A stretch of DNA of 64,000 bases from Nageia nagi (GCA_050084985.1 JBITNC010000001.1:195176001-195240000); one strand, 5' to 3'. Numbered from the stretch's first letter, positions 46,440 to 58,760 are shown. Numbers and translations are program-made. The notes: generated from the letters alone by a model not told the origin.

Positions 46440-47665
46440 TATTGTTGAGGAGAATGAGTTTTAGAATTGGTATTTTGACATTTACAATTATTTCAAGCAT
46501 CAAAAAATTCTTGATAATTATGATAGAAATGAAAATGTGAGGTTTAAAAGGACTACTATAAAGTATGTAATCATTGATGAAGAATTGTATAGAAGGTCTT
46601 TTGATGGTTCTTTATTGAGATGTCTAATGTAACATGAGATAGCTATAACATTAGAATAGGCTCATGATGGTTTATGTGGAGTTCATTTCAATTCAAAGGC
46701 ATTGTATACTAAGCTTTTGGATATTGGTTATTATTGTCTTATAATGGAGGAAGATTGTAAAGCTAATGTGAAGAATTTTTTATAATATCAAAAGCATGCT
46801 AATCTAGAAAAACAACCCACTCAAGAATTAAATTCAATTATCTCACCATGGCCATTTTCTACTTGGGGCATAGATTTGATTAGGCTTATCAATATTCACT
46901 CAAGAAAGGTCATAAATTTTTTATCATAGCCACAAAATTCACTACAAAATGGGTTGAAACTATTCCTATAAAATCAGTCACCCAAGATAAGATCATTACA
47001 TTCCTAGTTGAAATATATCATTACAAGATTTAGTGTGCCACAAAGGTTGATTATGGACAATGGACCTAACTTGAAAGGTAAAGATATGAAATAATTTTGT
47101 AAAATTTTATAAATTATGCATACATTTTCTTCAATTTATTATCCTCAAGGTAATGGTCAAGCTGAAGCTACTAATATGACCATCAAGAGCATTTTGTCAA
47201 AGACTTGGGATAGATATAAAGAGATTGGTATAAGCAATTACCATACACACTATGGGAATACAGAATAAGTATTATAATAGCCATTGGGGAAACACCATTC
47301 TCATTGGTTTATAGAGATGAGGTTATGGTACCATTGAAATTAGAACTCCCTTCCCTAAGGATTTCATTTCAAGGAGATATAGTGGATAAGGATGCAAGAA
47401 AAGCTAGGTTGTAGTAATTAGAATCATTGGATGAGAAGAAACTTAAAGAAATTGAGCATAAAATGGTATATCATTCAAAATTTAAAAGAGTATTTGGAAA
47501 GAAGATCAAGGAAAAAGAGTTCAAAGTGGGAGATTTAGTGTTAAAGGAGAACATAGATAAGACAACTATAAATGATGAAGTTAGAGGCAAATTTGAACCA
47601 AATAGGCTAGGCCCATTTATTGTAGTGGAAGCAAAAATCAAGAGCCTATAAAATCTCATCAATTA
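46440..47665 (+). pseudogene. integrase of C1
   Basis: The N-terminal part reads 'LYRRSFDGSLLRCLM', 'AHDGLCGVHFN'. The catalytic core has Asp at 46873 ('WGIDLI'), Asp at 47056 ('IMDNGPN') and Glu at 47164 ('GNGQAEATN'), so all three DDE codons survive. The C-terminal module at 47427-47651 has 'KVGDLVLKENIDK', 'GKFEPNRLGPFIVVE' and, after a shift, 'ATHLKCFF'. Several frameshifts and stops interrupt the core. Confidence 0.9.
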
Positions 47666-48816
47666 ATGGTAAGAAATAACCAAATACCTTTTATGCCACC
47701 CATCTCAAATGCTTCTTTACATATATATAGTGGCTTAATACCTTGCAAAATATTATAAATCTTATGCAAGGTACTTATATCATAGATTTCCATTTTTAGT
47801 TTTTTGTTGTATTATATTGTCTCACATAGCTTACTATGTGTGTTACTATCTATGTGTCATCAACTACATGGATTTCAAAAAAAATAAAATAAAATAAAAT
47901 TGATGATAGTATAATATTTTTAGACAATGGACATAAAACTCTAGGTTGCTAATGGCCAACAATACGGATAGTGAGATTTCACTCTCTTAAAAGATAAATT
48001 GGTGATACAACCATGAGAAAGATGTTTATATTAACTCATATCTAATTGATGATGCAATTTTATATGTATCCACATGATTTTTTCTTTGAACCATACAAAT
48101 CATAATGTCTTTAGGTCATAGACATAAAATGTATGATGATCGATGGACAATGAAATGGCTAGTGAGAGTTCACTCACTTAATAGATAAATTAGCAATGCA
48201 ATTGTAAGTAGATTAATGACATTAAATCATCATCAATAAAAAATAAAACTCACTATGAATCCAAAGTATTTTTATGTATAGTATATTTAATACCTTTCTG
48301 TAGGTATTTACATCATAAAGAAGGGAAGAAAATACATAAAAACTTACATCATTAGTAGCATGATCATTTTTCTTACACTGCTAGTAGCATACACATCAAT
48401 GGTGTTTCACCACAAATAAGGAGATATCCTTTGTCTCAAGGCATGGACATGAGACCATCAATTTACTAAGTACCAAACATGATGGAATGGCCATATCCAT
48501 GGTTGAATAGTGCACAAGGAAAAATAACATCTTTCATTTCAAATATTGGATGTGTAATCATAAGACTACCTTCTAGTAGAGTCCCTTCCATCATAGAGAA
48601 ATCACAAGGGGAAAAGAGACACAATTCTTAGATTTTATCTTGACTAAAACATTCAAGGAGCTCTCTTGGGGCAACCAAGCCAAAAGGGGGCAACAATGAA
48701 CCCTCGCCATCAACATCATCATCAAGTAGCAATGCAACAAAGAGTTCAAATTTCTCAAAATTTTCTTATGTACTTCTTCTTTGGATATATAATTTCATTA
48801 ATTCAATCACATCTTC
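47666..48816 (+). other. 3' untranslated region of C1 with internal repeat
   Basis: No gene. Two related segments, about 47920-48030 and 48108-48215, share GACATAAAA, GTGAG.TTCACTC, TTAA.AGATAAATT and GC/GATACAA; a third copy lies inverted in F1 (51130-51230). A short (AAAAT)n microsatellite is at 47879-47902. Confidence 0.65.
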
Positions 48817-48830
48817 AAAGAGGAAAAAAA
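48817..48830 (+). promoter_or_regulatory. polypurine tract of C1
   Basis: AAAGAGGAAAAAAA sits directly before the 3' LTR start at 48831, the expected place for plus-strand priming. Confidence 0.88.
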
Positions 48831-49467
48831 TGTAGATATCTAAAAATGAATTATTATTTATTAAATAATTCGTTTTATAGCATCAATGGTATTTATTGTA
48901 AAAAGGGGATCAAAAGCATACACAAAGTAATGTAATAAATGTAATGGGCCATTATGTAATGTAAAAGGGTCTCAAATATTAAGAAAGACACCTCAAACCA
49001 TTTAATGTGTAATTATATCAAGAATCAAAGAATACCATGATGTTGTTATATAAAGGTATTAAAGGAAACACAAAAGGGGATCAATGCAATGGTATTAGAA
49101 ATACCAAGAGAGACTTCAATAAATGAAAGATATCTCTATCCTATCAACAATGGTATTTTGTAATACCACCTCTATATAGATATATTAAATCTTCATTCAT
49201 TTCATATATCTTTTATTCTAATCATCAATCTACTCAATCCATGTAGCCAATAGCATAGTATCATTGGGCCATTTTTGATGTGTGTACTTATGAATATCAT
49301 GTGATGGTTAATGAATGATCTTTGTTGTTTTATGTTTATGCAACTATGATGAATGTACATTGATTATCACTATGTGTTTGATGCCATATTTATCATATAT
49401 TCTTCAATAATATATTGTAGACAAATAGTACATTGATTTATCATTTATGCATTATTTAAGGCCTATA
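48831..49467 (+). repeat. 3' LTR of C1 (637 bp)
   Basis: Starts TGTAGATATCTAAAAATG and ends ...GGCCTATA. Same length as the 5' LTR; clearly diverged by point changes. Confidence 0.93.
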
Positions 49468-50200
49468 GCTACTACAATTATATGGTTGCTAAGTAGAAAA
49501 ATGAATATCAAGTAAAAAATTTGTCAAGTTATTGCTCATAGGAAAAATATTATGCAATATGGAAATGTTATTTTATGGTTTTTTGGAGCCAAATATCATT
49601 TATTACTTTCTATTAAATATCATTAAAAATTTTAAATATGATATGACTATTTCCATGCTACTAATGGTGTGTGTTTATTATGAATTCATTGTAAATGAGG
49701 CATGTTATAAATACTCCAATATATGTTTGAAAATACTATTATTTCATAAATATGCATTGAAATAAGAATGTAGAATAAAATTGTAAAAGATATTATTGAT
49801 AAATTATATTAAATTCATGATGTTAATGACATAGGTTTGATTTGAAATCAAGCAATTCAATGTGATCAAATATGCAATGTTGATATGTAAGGCTAATAAA
49901 TATTTTAATAATTGATATTTTTATGGGAATCAAATGATATTGTTCAATGTTATGCTAATAACTATTTTCAAGACCATGGTCACTCTATGAGAAAAATATC
50001 TTATAAATTATAGTTTATTCCAAGCTTGGGGTATCAAAGGACCTCATCAGCTTGATCTTCATAGGCTATGAGTTGGAGAAATAGTAGTCTATATATCATG
50101 GTTAAGTAAAACTATGAGTCACATTGACCATAGTGACACAATGGATATCATAATTATTTCAACCTTACTCTTTCATTTGATTATTCTTTAATAGGATGTG
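49468..50200 (+). mobile_element. D1 body, right part after C1
   Basis: Matches D2 (61090 down to 60330, minus) nearly continuously: GAAAATATTATGC, TATTTCCATGCT, GTGTTTATTATGAATTCATT, CCATGGTCACTC, CAGCTTGATCTTCATA. The match stops at GATTGTTCTTAAAAAGGA, where the inverted F1 LTR begins. No coding content. Confidence 0.75.
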
Positions 50201-50511
50201 ATCTATATGGTTATTATGTTGGATTGTTCTTAAAAAGGATGTGATCTATTCTTTCAATTGAGTTCATGAGAGATTATGTTGCCTTTGATATTTTTTTATA
50301 GCAATATTTTGATCCTTTTTGGTTCTTGATATCATTGCTCATTACTTTATTTATGGTGTCTTTCTTGATATTTGATACCTTTTACATTATACAATGGTTC
50401 ATTACATTGATACATTTCCTTAGGTATATTTTAACTCTCTTCACAATAAATATTCATTTGATGATATAAAATGAATTATTTAATAAATAATAATTTATTT
50501 TTAAGCATCTA
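50200..50511 (-). repeat. truncated C-type LTR of F1
   Basis: The minus strand reads TGTAGATGCTTAAAAATAAAT..., matching the start of the C1 LTR. It breaks off shortly after the TATA-like segment and abuts the D1 body. Confidence 0.8.
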
Positions 50512-50525
50512 CATTTTTCCCCTCT
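50512..50525 (-). promoter_or_regulatory. polypurine tract of F1
   Basis: On the minus strand AAAGAGGGGAAAAA directly precedes the LTR start TGTAGATGC, as in C1 and D2. Confidence 0.85.
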
Positions 50526-51538
50526 TTGGAGGTGTGATTGAATAAATGAGATTATATATCCAAATAGTAAGAATAAAACAAATTTTTTAAATCTCTATCT
50601 AGCATTACCATTTGATGATGATAATAAGGGTCCTTTGCTACCCCATTTTAGCTTGGTTTCCCAAGAAAATCTTCTTAAGTGGTGTAGCCAAGATAAAACC
50701 TAAAGAACTAGTAATATTTCTAACACGAGAAGGAACTCTACTCCTTTGTCTTTGGTACTTGGGAGTCTTATGGTCCCATGTTCAATCTTCAAAATATAAG
50801 AGGTTCTTTTGTCCCTTACATAGTTCAACTATGGATCTAGTTACTTTTTTATTCCTAATACTTAGGAATTTGATGCTCTTATGTTCATTCCTTGATACAA
50901 AAGAGGTCTTTTAATCTGAACTCTTCAATTGTTTGATATGAACATCATTAATGGCATGTAAATAGTGGAATATTGTTAAAAGCATGATTTTTGCTTCAGT
51001 TGATTTTCTTCTTTTAATGTAGGAACCTACAAAAAGTGTTAGATATACCCTACGTAAGAATATTTTGGATACATAGTGAGTTGCATTATCTATTGATGAT
51101 GAGTCAATATTAACAATCTTATTATGACTGCATTGCAAGTCTATCTTTTAATTGAGTGAACTCTCACTAGTAGTATCGATGGCCATCAGTGACCCAACAT
51201 TTTTATGTCCATGATCTATAGATATTATGCTATATTTTTTTTATTTTTTCATTTTTTTACATCATCTATCCACCATAATACCATTGAAAACATGTAGATA
51301 GTGTTGTATGCCATTGATAATGTGAATCTTCATCATATTCATTTAGAAATTCTTTATAGACCACTATAATACCATTCTATAGGAATTTTGCTATCAAAAA
51401 TATAATTTCTTATCCTTTTACAAACTTTTATTTGACTACATTAATATCAAATATTTGGAATAACAATTCCCCCAAGGCAAATAATTCAACTAATATGGAG
51501 AAATATACTTCTTTTCTAAAATTCATTAGAACTAAACT

Positions 51539-51982
51539 CTAACTATATCTCAAAAATCCATTCATTAGAGATAGTTTGTCATAACAAGCTATACTGTTTA
51601 CCATCATATCAACATGTAGCAATGTACAATCAACTCTTATCCCTCTAGTATGCATAGTAACTAGTAATCCATTAAAACTTGATATCACATTTACTTCCTT
51701 ATCTTCTTTAAATAAATCATTGACATTCATTTTCTATCCAAAATTTTTATACTCATAAAGGACATAATATGCCTTTATTATTTCATTTAACATAGACAAT
51801 TCTAAACATGCCCCCATGTGTTCTAATTCATCATCATCATTAGAGAAATTGAATTCAATTGGTACAATATGATCAATCCATAAATCCTCATCAAACTTAA
51901 TAGATTTAGTATCATCAAACCATAAATCCTCATTGCTATCATCATCTTTAAGCATAAAATGATATGGAAAGGAATTACCCAT
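51539..51982 (-). pseudogene. pol remnant of F1 (linker joined to RT fragment)
   Basis: Two open segments, 51982-51734 ('IEFNFSNDDDELEHMGACLE', 'YVLYEYKNFG') and 51730-51539 ('GIRVDCTLLHVDMMVNSIAC', 'LSLMNGFL'), are separated by one stop. The second is RT blocks 3-4 (compare C1 'IDMIMDS', 'LSLMDGFF'), but the catalytic Asp of 'MDGF' is Asn. Protease-RT linker and RT are joined with most intervening sequence missing. Confidence 0.7.
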
Positions 51983-52199
51983 TATAGTTATTACTTGCTC
52001 TTTGATATTATGCTTGGGATCTTGTAATCAAATGGTGGGGAATAATTTTGGATGGTATTCAAACTTTGCAATGTATCTATATGCCTTTGTAGATCACTTA
52101 TCAATTTAGCTAATTGCACTAGGTTTGGATCTATAGCTAACTGTTAATGGAATTGAAAGATTCTATTTAACCAAGATTACTTTGAATTTTCTCCAACAA

Positions 52200-52593
52200 A
52201 TATAGCATTCATCATTCTATCCAAAAAATTAATAATCACACAAAAGATAACACATCATATATAATGGTTCTTCCAACTCTTGGGAGTACATCCACTTTAA
52301 ACCATCCTTTCTATTACTTTTTCACAAGATAATTCTCCTACTAATTCTTAATAATTCTTCTACAAAGCTTTTATAAGATAAGTATTACTATGTTTTATCA
52401 AGTTATATAATGATAGGAGTACCTCTTTATTTATAAGAATAAACCCACCCTTTAACCTTCCTTTTATCCAAGGGTAAGGTTAAAGTTATTTCTATTTCTA
52501 TATTTATTCTCTTATTACTTTAAGGTATCTAAAGATGATTTAAGCATTAAGTAAATTTACATTAAAAAAAATATTACATTACAATTTAAAACA
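52200..52593 (-). repeat. G1-like LTR segment, minus strand
   Basis: The minus strand shares with the G1 LTR (62434-62941) a TGTTTTAAATTGTAATG start, AGATACCTTAA, CCTTACCCTTGG.TAAAAGGAAG, a TATAAATA box and TGGATGTACTCCCAAGAG. It lacks the G1 3' end and the initiator-Met primer site. Confidence 0.65.
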
Positions 52594-53739
52594 CCCCACT
52601 TTAATGTAATATTGGGATAAAGGATAGAGAAAGAAGAAAGAGAAAGTAATAGAGAGTTCTCCTCCAAAAGATACAAGTGGAGATGAGAACTTTTAATTTT
52701 TGATAAAGTAATAGAATATAGATGGTTCTACAATGGCTCTAATAATTAACCATTTTAACAAATAGTTTTACAATACAATCATCAACCAAAAAATTTTCTT
52801 TATACAAGAGTAGTTATTCAACAACATATTGATATGATGAGCCTCCATGAGCTTACATACTCGAAGTAACCTACAATCTCAAGAAGAACCTACAAGTTAC
52901 AAGTAGCTCATAAATAAGATCAATTAGATACATCATATACACTCATATAAGATGGAATTCATCCATAAAATGATCAAAAATAGCAAATCATCACTATGAA
53001 CAACATCAAATATGGCATACATCATCAACTATATATCACATGTGCATAATAAATAAAATATGTCAACCATAACATGATATAAATAATATCATATATGCAT
53101 AATACTATCAAATGCATAATCAAATAAGTGATATAAATGCATTCTCAAACAAAGATATAAAAAATATCATCAATTTTTATAAAAAAAAAATTGATTTTTG
53201 TATTTGTTTATTTTAGATCATTATTTTGTATTTGTTAAGGGTATATGAAGGTTTCATCACATCATAATGTTTTATAATTTAATTCTTCCATTTGATGATA
53301 ACTTCACCAAATAAATACTTATATAAACATGTCGTCTTAGCCATGTCACAAATGATCAAATGCCATCTTGACTAAACCACTAAGTCAAGATTATCAAAGG
53401 CATAACCACTTGACTAAATCAAGAATTATAAGCCATAAATGCCAACTTGATCAAACATAAAGACAAGATTTAAAAAATAAATCATAAGCTATAAATGCCA
53501 ACTTAACCAAATGTAAAGATAAGATTTACAAAATAAGGTATAAGCCACATACATAAGTTCTTATCTATTTACAAATATGTTGATTTTAAGGTTTAAGTTC
53601 TCTTCAACAATATTGTAGCATAGATGAAAAACAAACCATAAAATACCATCTTACCTACCATATAAATGATCATCATCCAAGTAAATTCCATGAATGTTCT
53701 AATAGAAAAAAGGTAAGGGTAGGTTGCTTAATGATGAAA
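52594..53739. other. AT-rich region without gene
   Basis: No coding similarity. Contains a short 56-bp tandem repeat (53428-53550) listed separately. Confidence 0.5.
53428..53550 (+). repeat. 56-bp tandem repeat, ~2.2 units
   Basis: Units start at 53428, 53484 and 53540 with ATAAGCC/CTATAAATGCC, followed by AACTT..CCAAA/CATAAAG and AAGATTTA.AAAATAA. Spacing is exactly 56 bp in both steps. Confidence 0.75.
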
Positions 53740-55440
53740 TTATAGTAGATATTGCTAAACAAATTTCTACTATAATTAATAATGCTTATGAACATAATCC
53801 TAGTTTGTCAAAAGAAGAGAATGAGATAAAACTTGATGCTATTTTTGATGCTCAAGAAGATGATTATTTTCAAAAGGATAATTAGGAATAATAACTAGCA
53901 TTTATGTTGAAATTGGTTGACAAACTTGAATATGAAAAATTATATAAAATTGGACCATTCTACAACTTAAAGAGGTTGAACTTAGAAAGAAAAAAGGAAA
54001 TAAACCTCCCTCTCAAACTAGCAATGCACCATCTCTAACAACACCACCAACCCTAAATAGTAATCAATTTGTAATGCAAAATCAACAAAAATAACCTCCT
54101 ATAATACCAAATAATGGAAAACTAGTAGATGAAAGGATTGAAAAAATAGAAAAGGAATTGCTTAATGATGGTGAAGATGATTTCTTATTTTGTTTAAAGC
54201 ATCCATTGATTGATATAATTGTTTCTAAATTCCTTATTGGTAAAAAGAGTTAAATTTATTAAATTTGATAGTTTAGAAGATCCAAAAATACATATTACAA
54301 AATTTCAAGAGGAAGTTTGGAATATATTTATGATAGAGATATGCTTGCAAAATTATCTTCAAGAAACCTAAAATATGATGCATTGAAATGATATTTTAGT
54401 CTTCCTAAAAAAGAGCATAGATAAGTACAAAGATTTGATTAATAAATTTTGAAAAACTTTAAATATAATATCATAGAAAAGGTTCAATTCAAATATTTGT
54501 ATAAAATTAAGTAATTGCCAAACCAATCTTTATTTAATTTTGTGAAAGTATGAAAACAAACTGCAAATAAAATTTATGTTCCTAAGCAAGATTTAAAAGA
54601 TACTTTTGCAAATGCTTTATTGCCTATGTATAAATTGTTGGTTATCTCTAATCATGGATTGATATTAGCTAGAATGATAGATATTTTTTTCTTAAAAAGG
54701 AATATTGTATCAAGGAAACTTATAATAAATGTTATCCAAAGACTCAAATGTATAAAATAAAAGATAAATCTCAAATAACTAAAAAGAAACCTCAAGTGTA
54801 TGTAAAGAAAACTAAAGTTGCTACAACTAATGTTGATAAAAATAAGAATAGACCAAAAAAGAGACTTATAAGGTTGATTGATACTATTGAGAATACTCTC
54901 AATGTGTTACTAAAACAAGAATTTATTGAGATTCCACTAATGGTTCAACATCACTTTCTTGAAGGTGTTCTAAAAAATTATAGATATGAAGAGTTTTGCA
55001 ACTATCATAGGACACTAGGGTGCCTAAAAAGAAATTATAGGGTTTTAATAAATATAATTCAAGATTTTATTGATAAGAAATAAATTCTGATGGATGATCA
55101 TATTAGAGAAGAAAAAGGGTTTTTCCATCCTAATAATGAATAGTTGGAGATATTTAATAACCCTTTACTAAAGACAACTTAGCAACTAAAAGGTTTCATT
55201 GATTTGGTAAGTACTTCATACTACATGAAATATTATTTCCCCAACAAGTATGCATGTAGAGGATATCAAAAACAAGTAAGTAGAGGCTTTATGAAAGGAG
55301 AACAAAGTATTATAAGGAAGCTCATGGAGAACATGCTACTAATGACATGCATGAGTATCTTCATATAGACAACAATTTAAGATACACTACCATAAAGGCA
55401 CCTATTTTTGCTTCTGTAAACTATGTATGGGTTGTGAAAC
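53740..55440 (+). pseudogene. gypsy gag H1
   Basis: Scattered frames reconstruct a gag: a core near 54180-54700 ('EDDFLFCLKHPLID', 'NIIEKVQFKYLYKIK', 'LFNFVKV', 'DTFANALLPMYKLL') and the open segment 54748-55083, which is Lys-rich and ends with 'EEFCNYHRTLGCLKRN' (Cys codon at 54997). This resembles the T1 knuckle 'EFCDLHRTQGH' (usual ..HRTLGH....C), but the last His and Cys have changed. Downstream to 55440 only weak traces appear; no protease or RT follows, so the element is truncated. The family resembles C1/T1 more than A. Confidence 0.7.
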
Positions 55441-57339
55441 CTCCCTACGTATCTAAAGTCATTGCTTAAAATTGAAAAGTTTTAAATTGTAGTGTATAAT
55501 AGGTAAGTTGTTTTCTAGGGGTGAGAAGTGTATTATTTATGGTCATAAGAGTTAATTCATTATTTTAATAACTTTTTAGACAAATTATTAAAAATTACCT
55601 CATATATTTATCTTTGAAAAATGTTGAAACCCACACTACTAATAGTGTGCAATTGTATTTCCATTGCTGATGGCATGCCTTTCCTAGACCAAAGTTAAAA
55701 ATAATAGTATAACTTGATTATTTATCATTTGTTAAATATTTTGGGAGGGTAAAACTAATTTTTGCATTAGTTAATGAAGAAAAAATATACAATGCTTGTT
55801 CTTGCTTGTATGTGGTACCTAGGGATCTTATCTTCATTTCATTTTGTAAAAACTTAATTTAGGGGATGAAATGGAACACATTTGATACATTTTCTTAGTG
55901 TGTGTTTACTTTATTTATAATGTATAGGTTTGTATTCTTTAGAATCCATTATTTTGTTTCTTAGGAAATGAAAATGAGGAAGGGTGTATATAGCTTGTTT
56001 AAACACATATTTTGAATAAATTTATACACTATGTAAATGAAATACACCATACATTCAAAATAAACAAAATAATCAAAACTATACATGCATTCATATTTTA
56101 CAAAAATAATGGGAACCAAAAAGAATTAATATATATATATACACATCAAAAGGGGTGCATCCATGTATCAAATACAAAAATAGTGTTGTGCACTACTACC
56201 ACTACTACCCATATGTCTAAGCCTAGACATCCTCCTAGAACCATTACTATTGAAGTTTAAAACACTTGTAAACTATATAATCCATTCATTAATTCATCAT
56301 ACATTCATAAAAGAGTAATCCAAATCACAAATTTGCATAGATCTAAAAAGAAGAAGTGGAATTGTCACTTAGACATTTCATCAAATAGTTGTCTTTACAA
56401 TAACAGGTGCAATTTACAAGTTACATCGTATGATTCCACAATCCAGCCCAAAAATATTTTTGAAACACTAATTTATACATCCTAAAGCTAACCAATTGAA
56501 AATAGTAATAAAAATGAACTCATAAAACTTAAAAAAATCAAGTTTAACATCATGATAGGTCACCCAAACTACCTAGGAACTATCAGGAAGAAACACGATA
56601 GTATTTCTAATAAAACATGCTAGGTGATCACATTTCTAGGAAAATGCAATCGCATTTCTAAACCACCTAAAAATGGTCATGTTTATTTTAAAAACATGAT
56701 GGGGAGATGCATATTGTCATACATTAAAAAAATTTCATATTTTAGGCTCGATTCTTGAAATCTGATGAGGTCTAACTTCAACTTACTTCCCCTTGATGGT
56801 GAGAGGGCTGATAATCAGGTCTCTCAATGTTAAAAAATAATAATTTGCAAACTTATTTTGTAAAAAATATTGATAATTTGGTTTTTTGTATTACAATATC
56901 TTAGTGTAATTAGATTCTTCTCCACCATGTCTATCATAAAGTGGTATTTGATATCAAAGTCACCCTACCCAATACATCACTAGTACTAATATAATAGGTT
57001 GTAAATAAAGTTTTTACCCTCTCATATTTCTTGTTCAAAATAATAATCTCCCTATCCTTATGATCTATCTCATCCATCAAACCTTGGATGAATGTCCACT
57101 AGTCATTAGGTGGAGGCATATCCATCCCCTCTTATAGTCTTTTTAGTGACTATTATGGATGTAATTTATGTATCCCTAGCTAGGTAGCATGTAAAGTGGC
57201 TACCTATGTATCAAAAGGCTTGAGCCTAGCAACCTTAAAATCTAAAGTTGTAATCTATGCAACACTCTCTCCTATAAATCACAAAACCATAAAAGGTCAA
57301 TTTTCCTAAATATGAAAACCAAAAACTAACAAACAAACA
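55441..57339. other. AT-rich region without recognisable gene
   Basis: No similarity noted on either strand. Contains a short (TA)n run near 56131. Confidence 0.5.
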
Positions 57340-58760
57340 TGTATGTTACCTACTACCACTAATGGAATGGTCATAGCTAGGGTTATTAACCCTAGTGTTG
57401 GTCCTAGAGCTAGAGTGATGGGTGATCCTTGTATGGGAATATCATGTATAGGATTTTCAACCTACTGTGGGTCTTCATTTAAAGACCCCTCTGATTTCAT
57501 TGCCATATCCTCATCATCATCTATACCTAATGGGGCTAGACAAACCATCTCCCACAAATTCATGAGACCCTTTATGGTAACAAGTACCATGGAGGTATTT
57601 GCAATTGAATCCAAGGTCCTAATATCCTCCTAGGTATTCACCAAAGCTAGTAAAATCTATGCTCTTGGTGGAAAATTACCTCTCCATCCTATATCGACTA
57701 TAGTAGATAGTAGAAGGAGGAATCCCCTACCAAATATTGAATTATCACCAAACCTAAATCCTCCCATATATAATATACATAGGAATCCTAAATTATATCC
57801 TCAGGATGGATTTTATCTATCTCTCTTCATTATGCCTCTAGTTTATGTATTTACCTATACCCACATGCCTTGGACACCTAGCATGTCAAAGTAATGTATT
57901 AGGAATCCTACCTTACCTTTTGTAGTTCCACAGTACCAATAATTGGTATCTTCTCATAGGCCTACACCTGGAGGAGGTCGATGTGAGCTATCATGATGTT
58001 GAACTTGTCAACACTCATGAAATTATAGAGATATTTGTATACTTACATCAAAACTAAAGGTTCCCATTCAAACCATGTGCCCTAAGCACATATATCTTAT
58101 ACAACCCAAACTAGACTGAGCTAAAATGAAGAGTTGTTCTTATCAGGGCATAAGTACATGGCAATGATTAAGGCAATGAGAATTCTCAAATATCAACCAA
58201 TGGAGGCAAACTTGCATCCCATGGTGAGGTGGGAAACTCTATGCTCCTAATCATGATCCTCCTCACCCATTAACCATAATGAAAATTATTTCCTCTCATT
58301 GTTATCTAGAACTTTGGCTTGATGCACAAACCAACCTTGGATAGGAATTCCCCATATCCTATAAACATACAATAAAGTGATCATCACTTCACCTAGGGGT
58401 AGGTGGAATGAGTTGGTATCCTAGTCCCATCTCTCCACTAGGAGTATAAGCAGAGGTATGTCTTGCTGAATATGACCAGTAATGTATAAGTCATTCAACT
58501 TGAAATGCATGAGGATATCATTTTTATGGTACATTCTTTTCCATCCATGTGCCTTCTCTAGGACCTTCATAGACATGGCTCCATCCTAAATATGTATCTT
58601 ACACTCCTAAAATCAAATAATAATAAAATTCACATAAGTAATTAAATATATTAATATGAAAATTGAAAAATTCATAAAATTTATGAAAAAAATCAAGCAA
58701 CAAAAATAAAACACTATGTTGGGGGAAAATAGGAAAAATAAAGGAAACCCTAAGGTTTGT
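57340..58760 (-). pseudogene. plant mobile domain (PMD) reading frame, degenerate
   Basis: Minus-strand reading from about 58600: 'VLEKAHGWKRMYHKNDILMH', then 'TNSFHLPLGEVMITLLYVYR' and 'IWGIPIQGWFV' (58413-58330), the hallmark PMD block 'FHLP.GE..ITL.DV...G.PI.G'. The frame then decays with TAG stops and shifts, and ends in an acidic tail near 57480-57560 ('LGIDDDEDMAMKSEG'). PMD proteins occur as MAIN/MAIL host proteins and inside plant transposons; the setting favours the latter. The block 58230-58760 is duplicated at 39380-39930. Confidence 0.58.

Larger units (their letters stand above)
40907..49467 (+). mobile_element. complete Ty3/gypsy Tat-like element C1 (8.56 kb)
   Basis: Equal LTRs of 637 bp (40907-41543; 48831-49467) enclose gag, protease, RT, gRNH, aRNH and integrase on the + strand, plus a long 3' untranslated region and polypurine tract. 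The aRNH follows gRNH, the usual Tat order. No convincing target duplication was found (TATTA left, GCTAC right). The insertion site is inside D1. Frames are heavily broken, more so than in A3. Confidence 0.92.
38517..50200 (+). mobile_element. non-autonomous LTR element D1, interrupted by C1
   Basis: The 5' LTR (from 38517) ends ...GGTCTACA at 39183, followed by TTTTGGTGAACCC. The body (39184-40906) resumes after C1 at 49468 and continues to about 50200. The body before C1 (ATTTTTCAATGCCAATTGAG near 40760) and after C1 (49530-50200) matches consecutive parts of D2 (61300 down to 60300, minus), which proves that C1 inserted into D1. No gag or pol was found in the D bodies. A PMD fragment lies antisense in the first part. 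Confidence 0.72.
50200..52593 (-). mobile_element. deletion derivative F1 of the C1 family, minus strand
   Basis: On the minus strand: an LTR-like block (52593 to about 52200), a gag leader fragment, a linker fragment (51982-51734), a small RT fragment (51730-51539), a 3' UTR with the C1-type repeat, then the polypurine tract and the first ~310 bp of a C-type LTR (50511 to ~50200). Most of pol is deleted. The 5' LTR-like block is G1-like, while the 3' one is C-like, so the unit is chimeric or partly nested. Confidence 0.65.

Noticed and set aside
50612-50914. 100-codon plus-strand frame
   Set aside because: Antisense to the F1 3' region; no motif.
53160-53200. Poly-A/T runs as signs of a LINE or SINE tail
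   Set aside because: No reverse transcriptase, pol III boxes or target duplication nearby.
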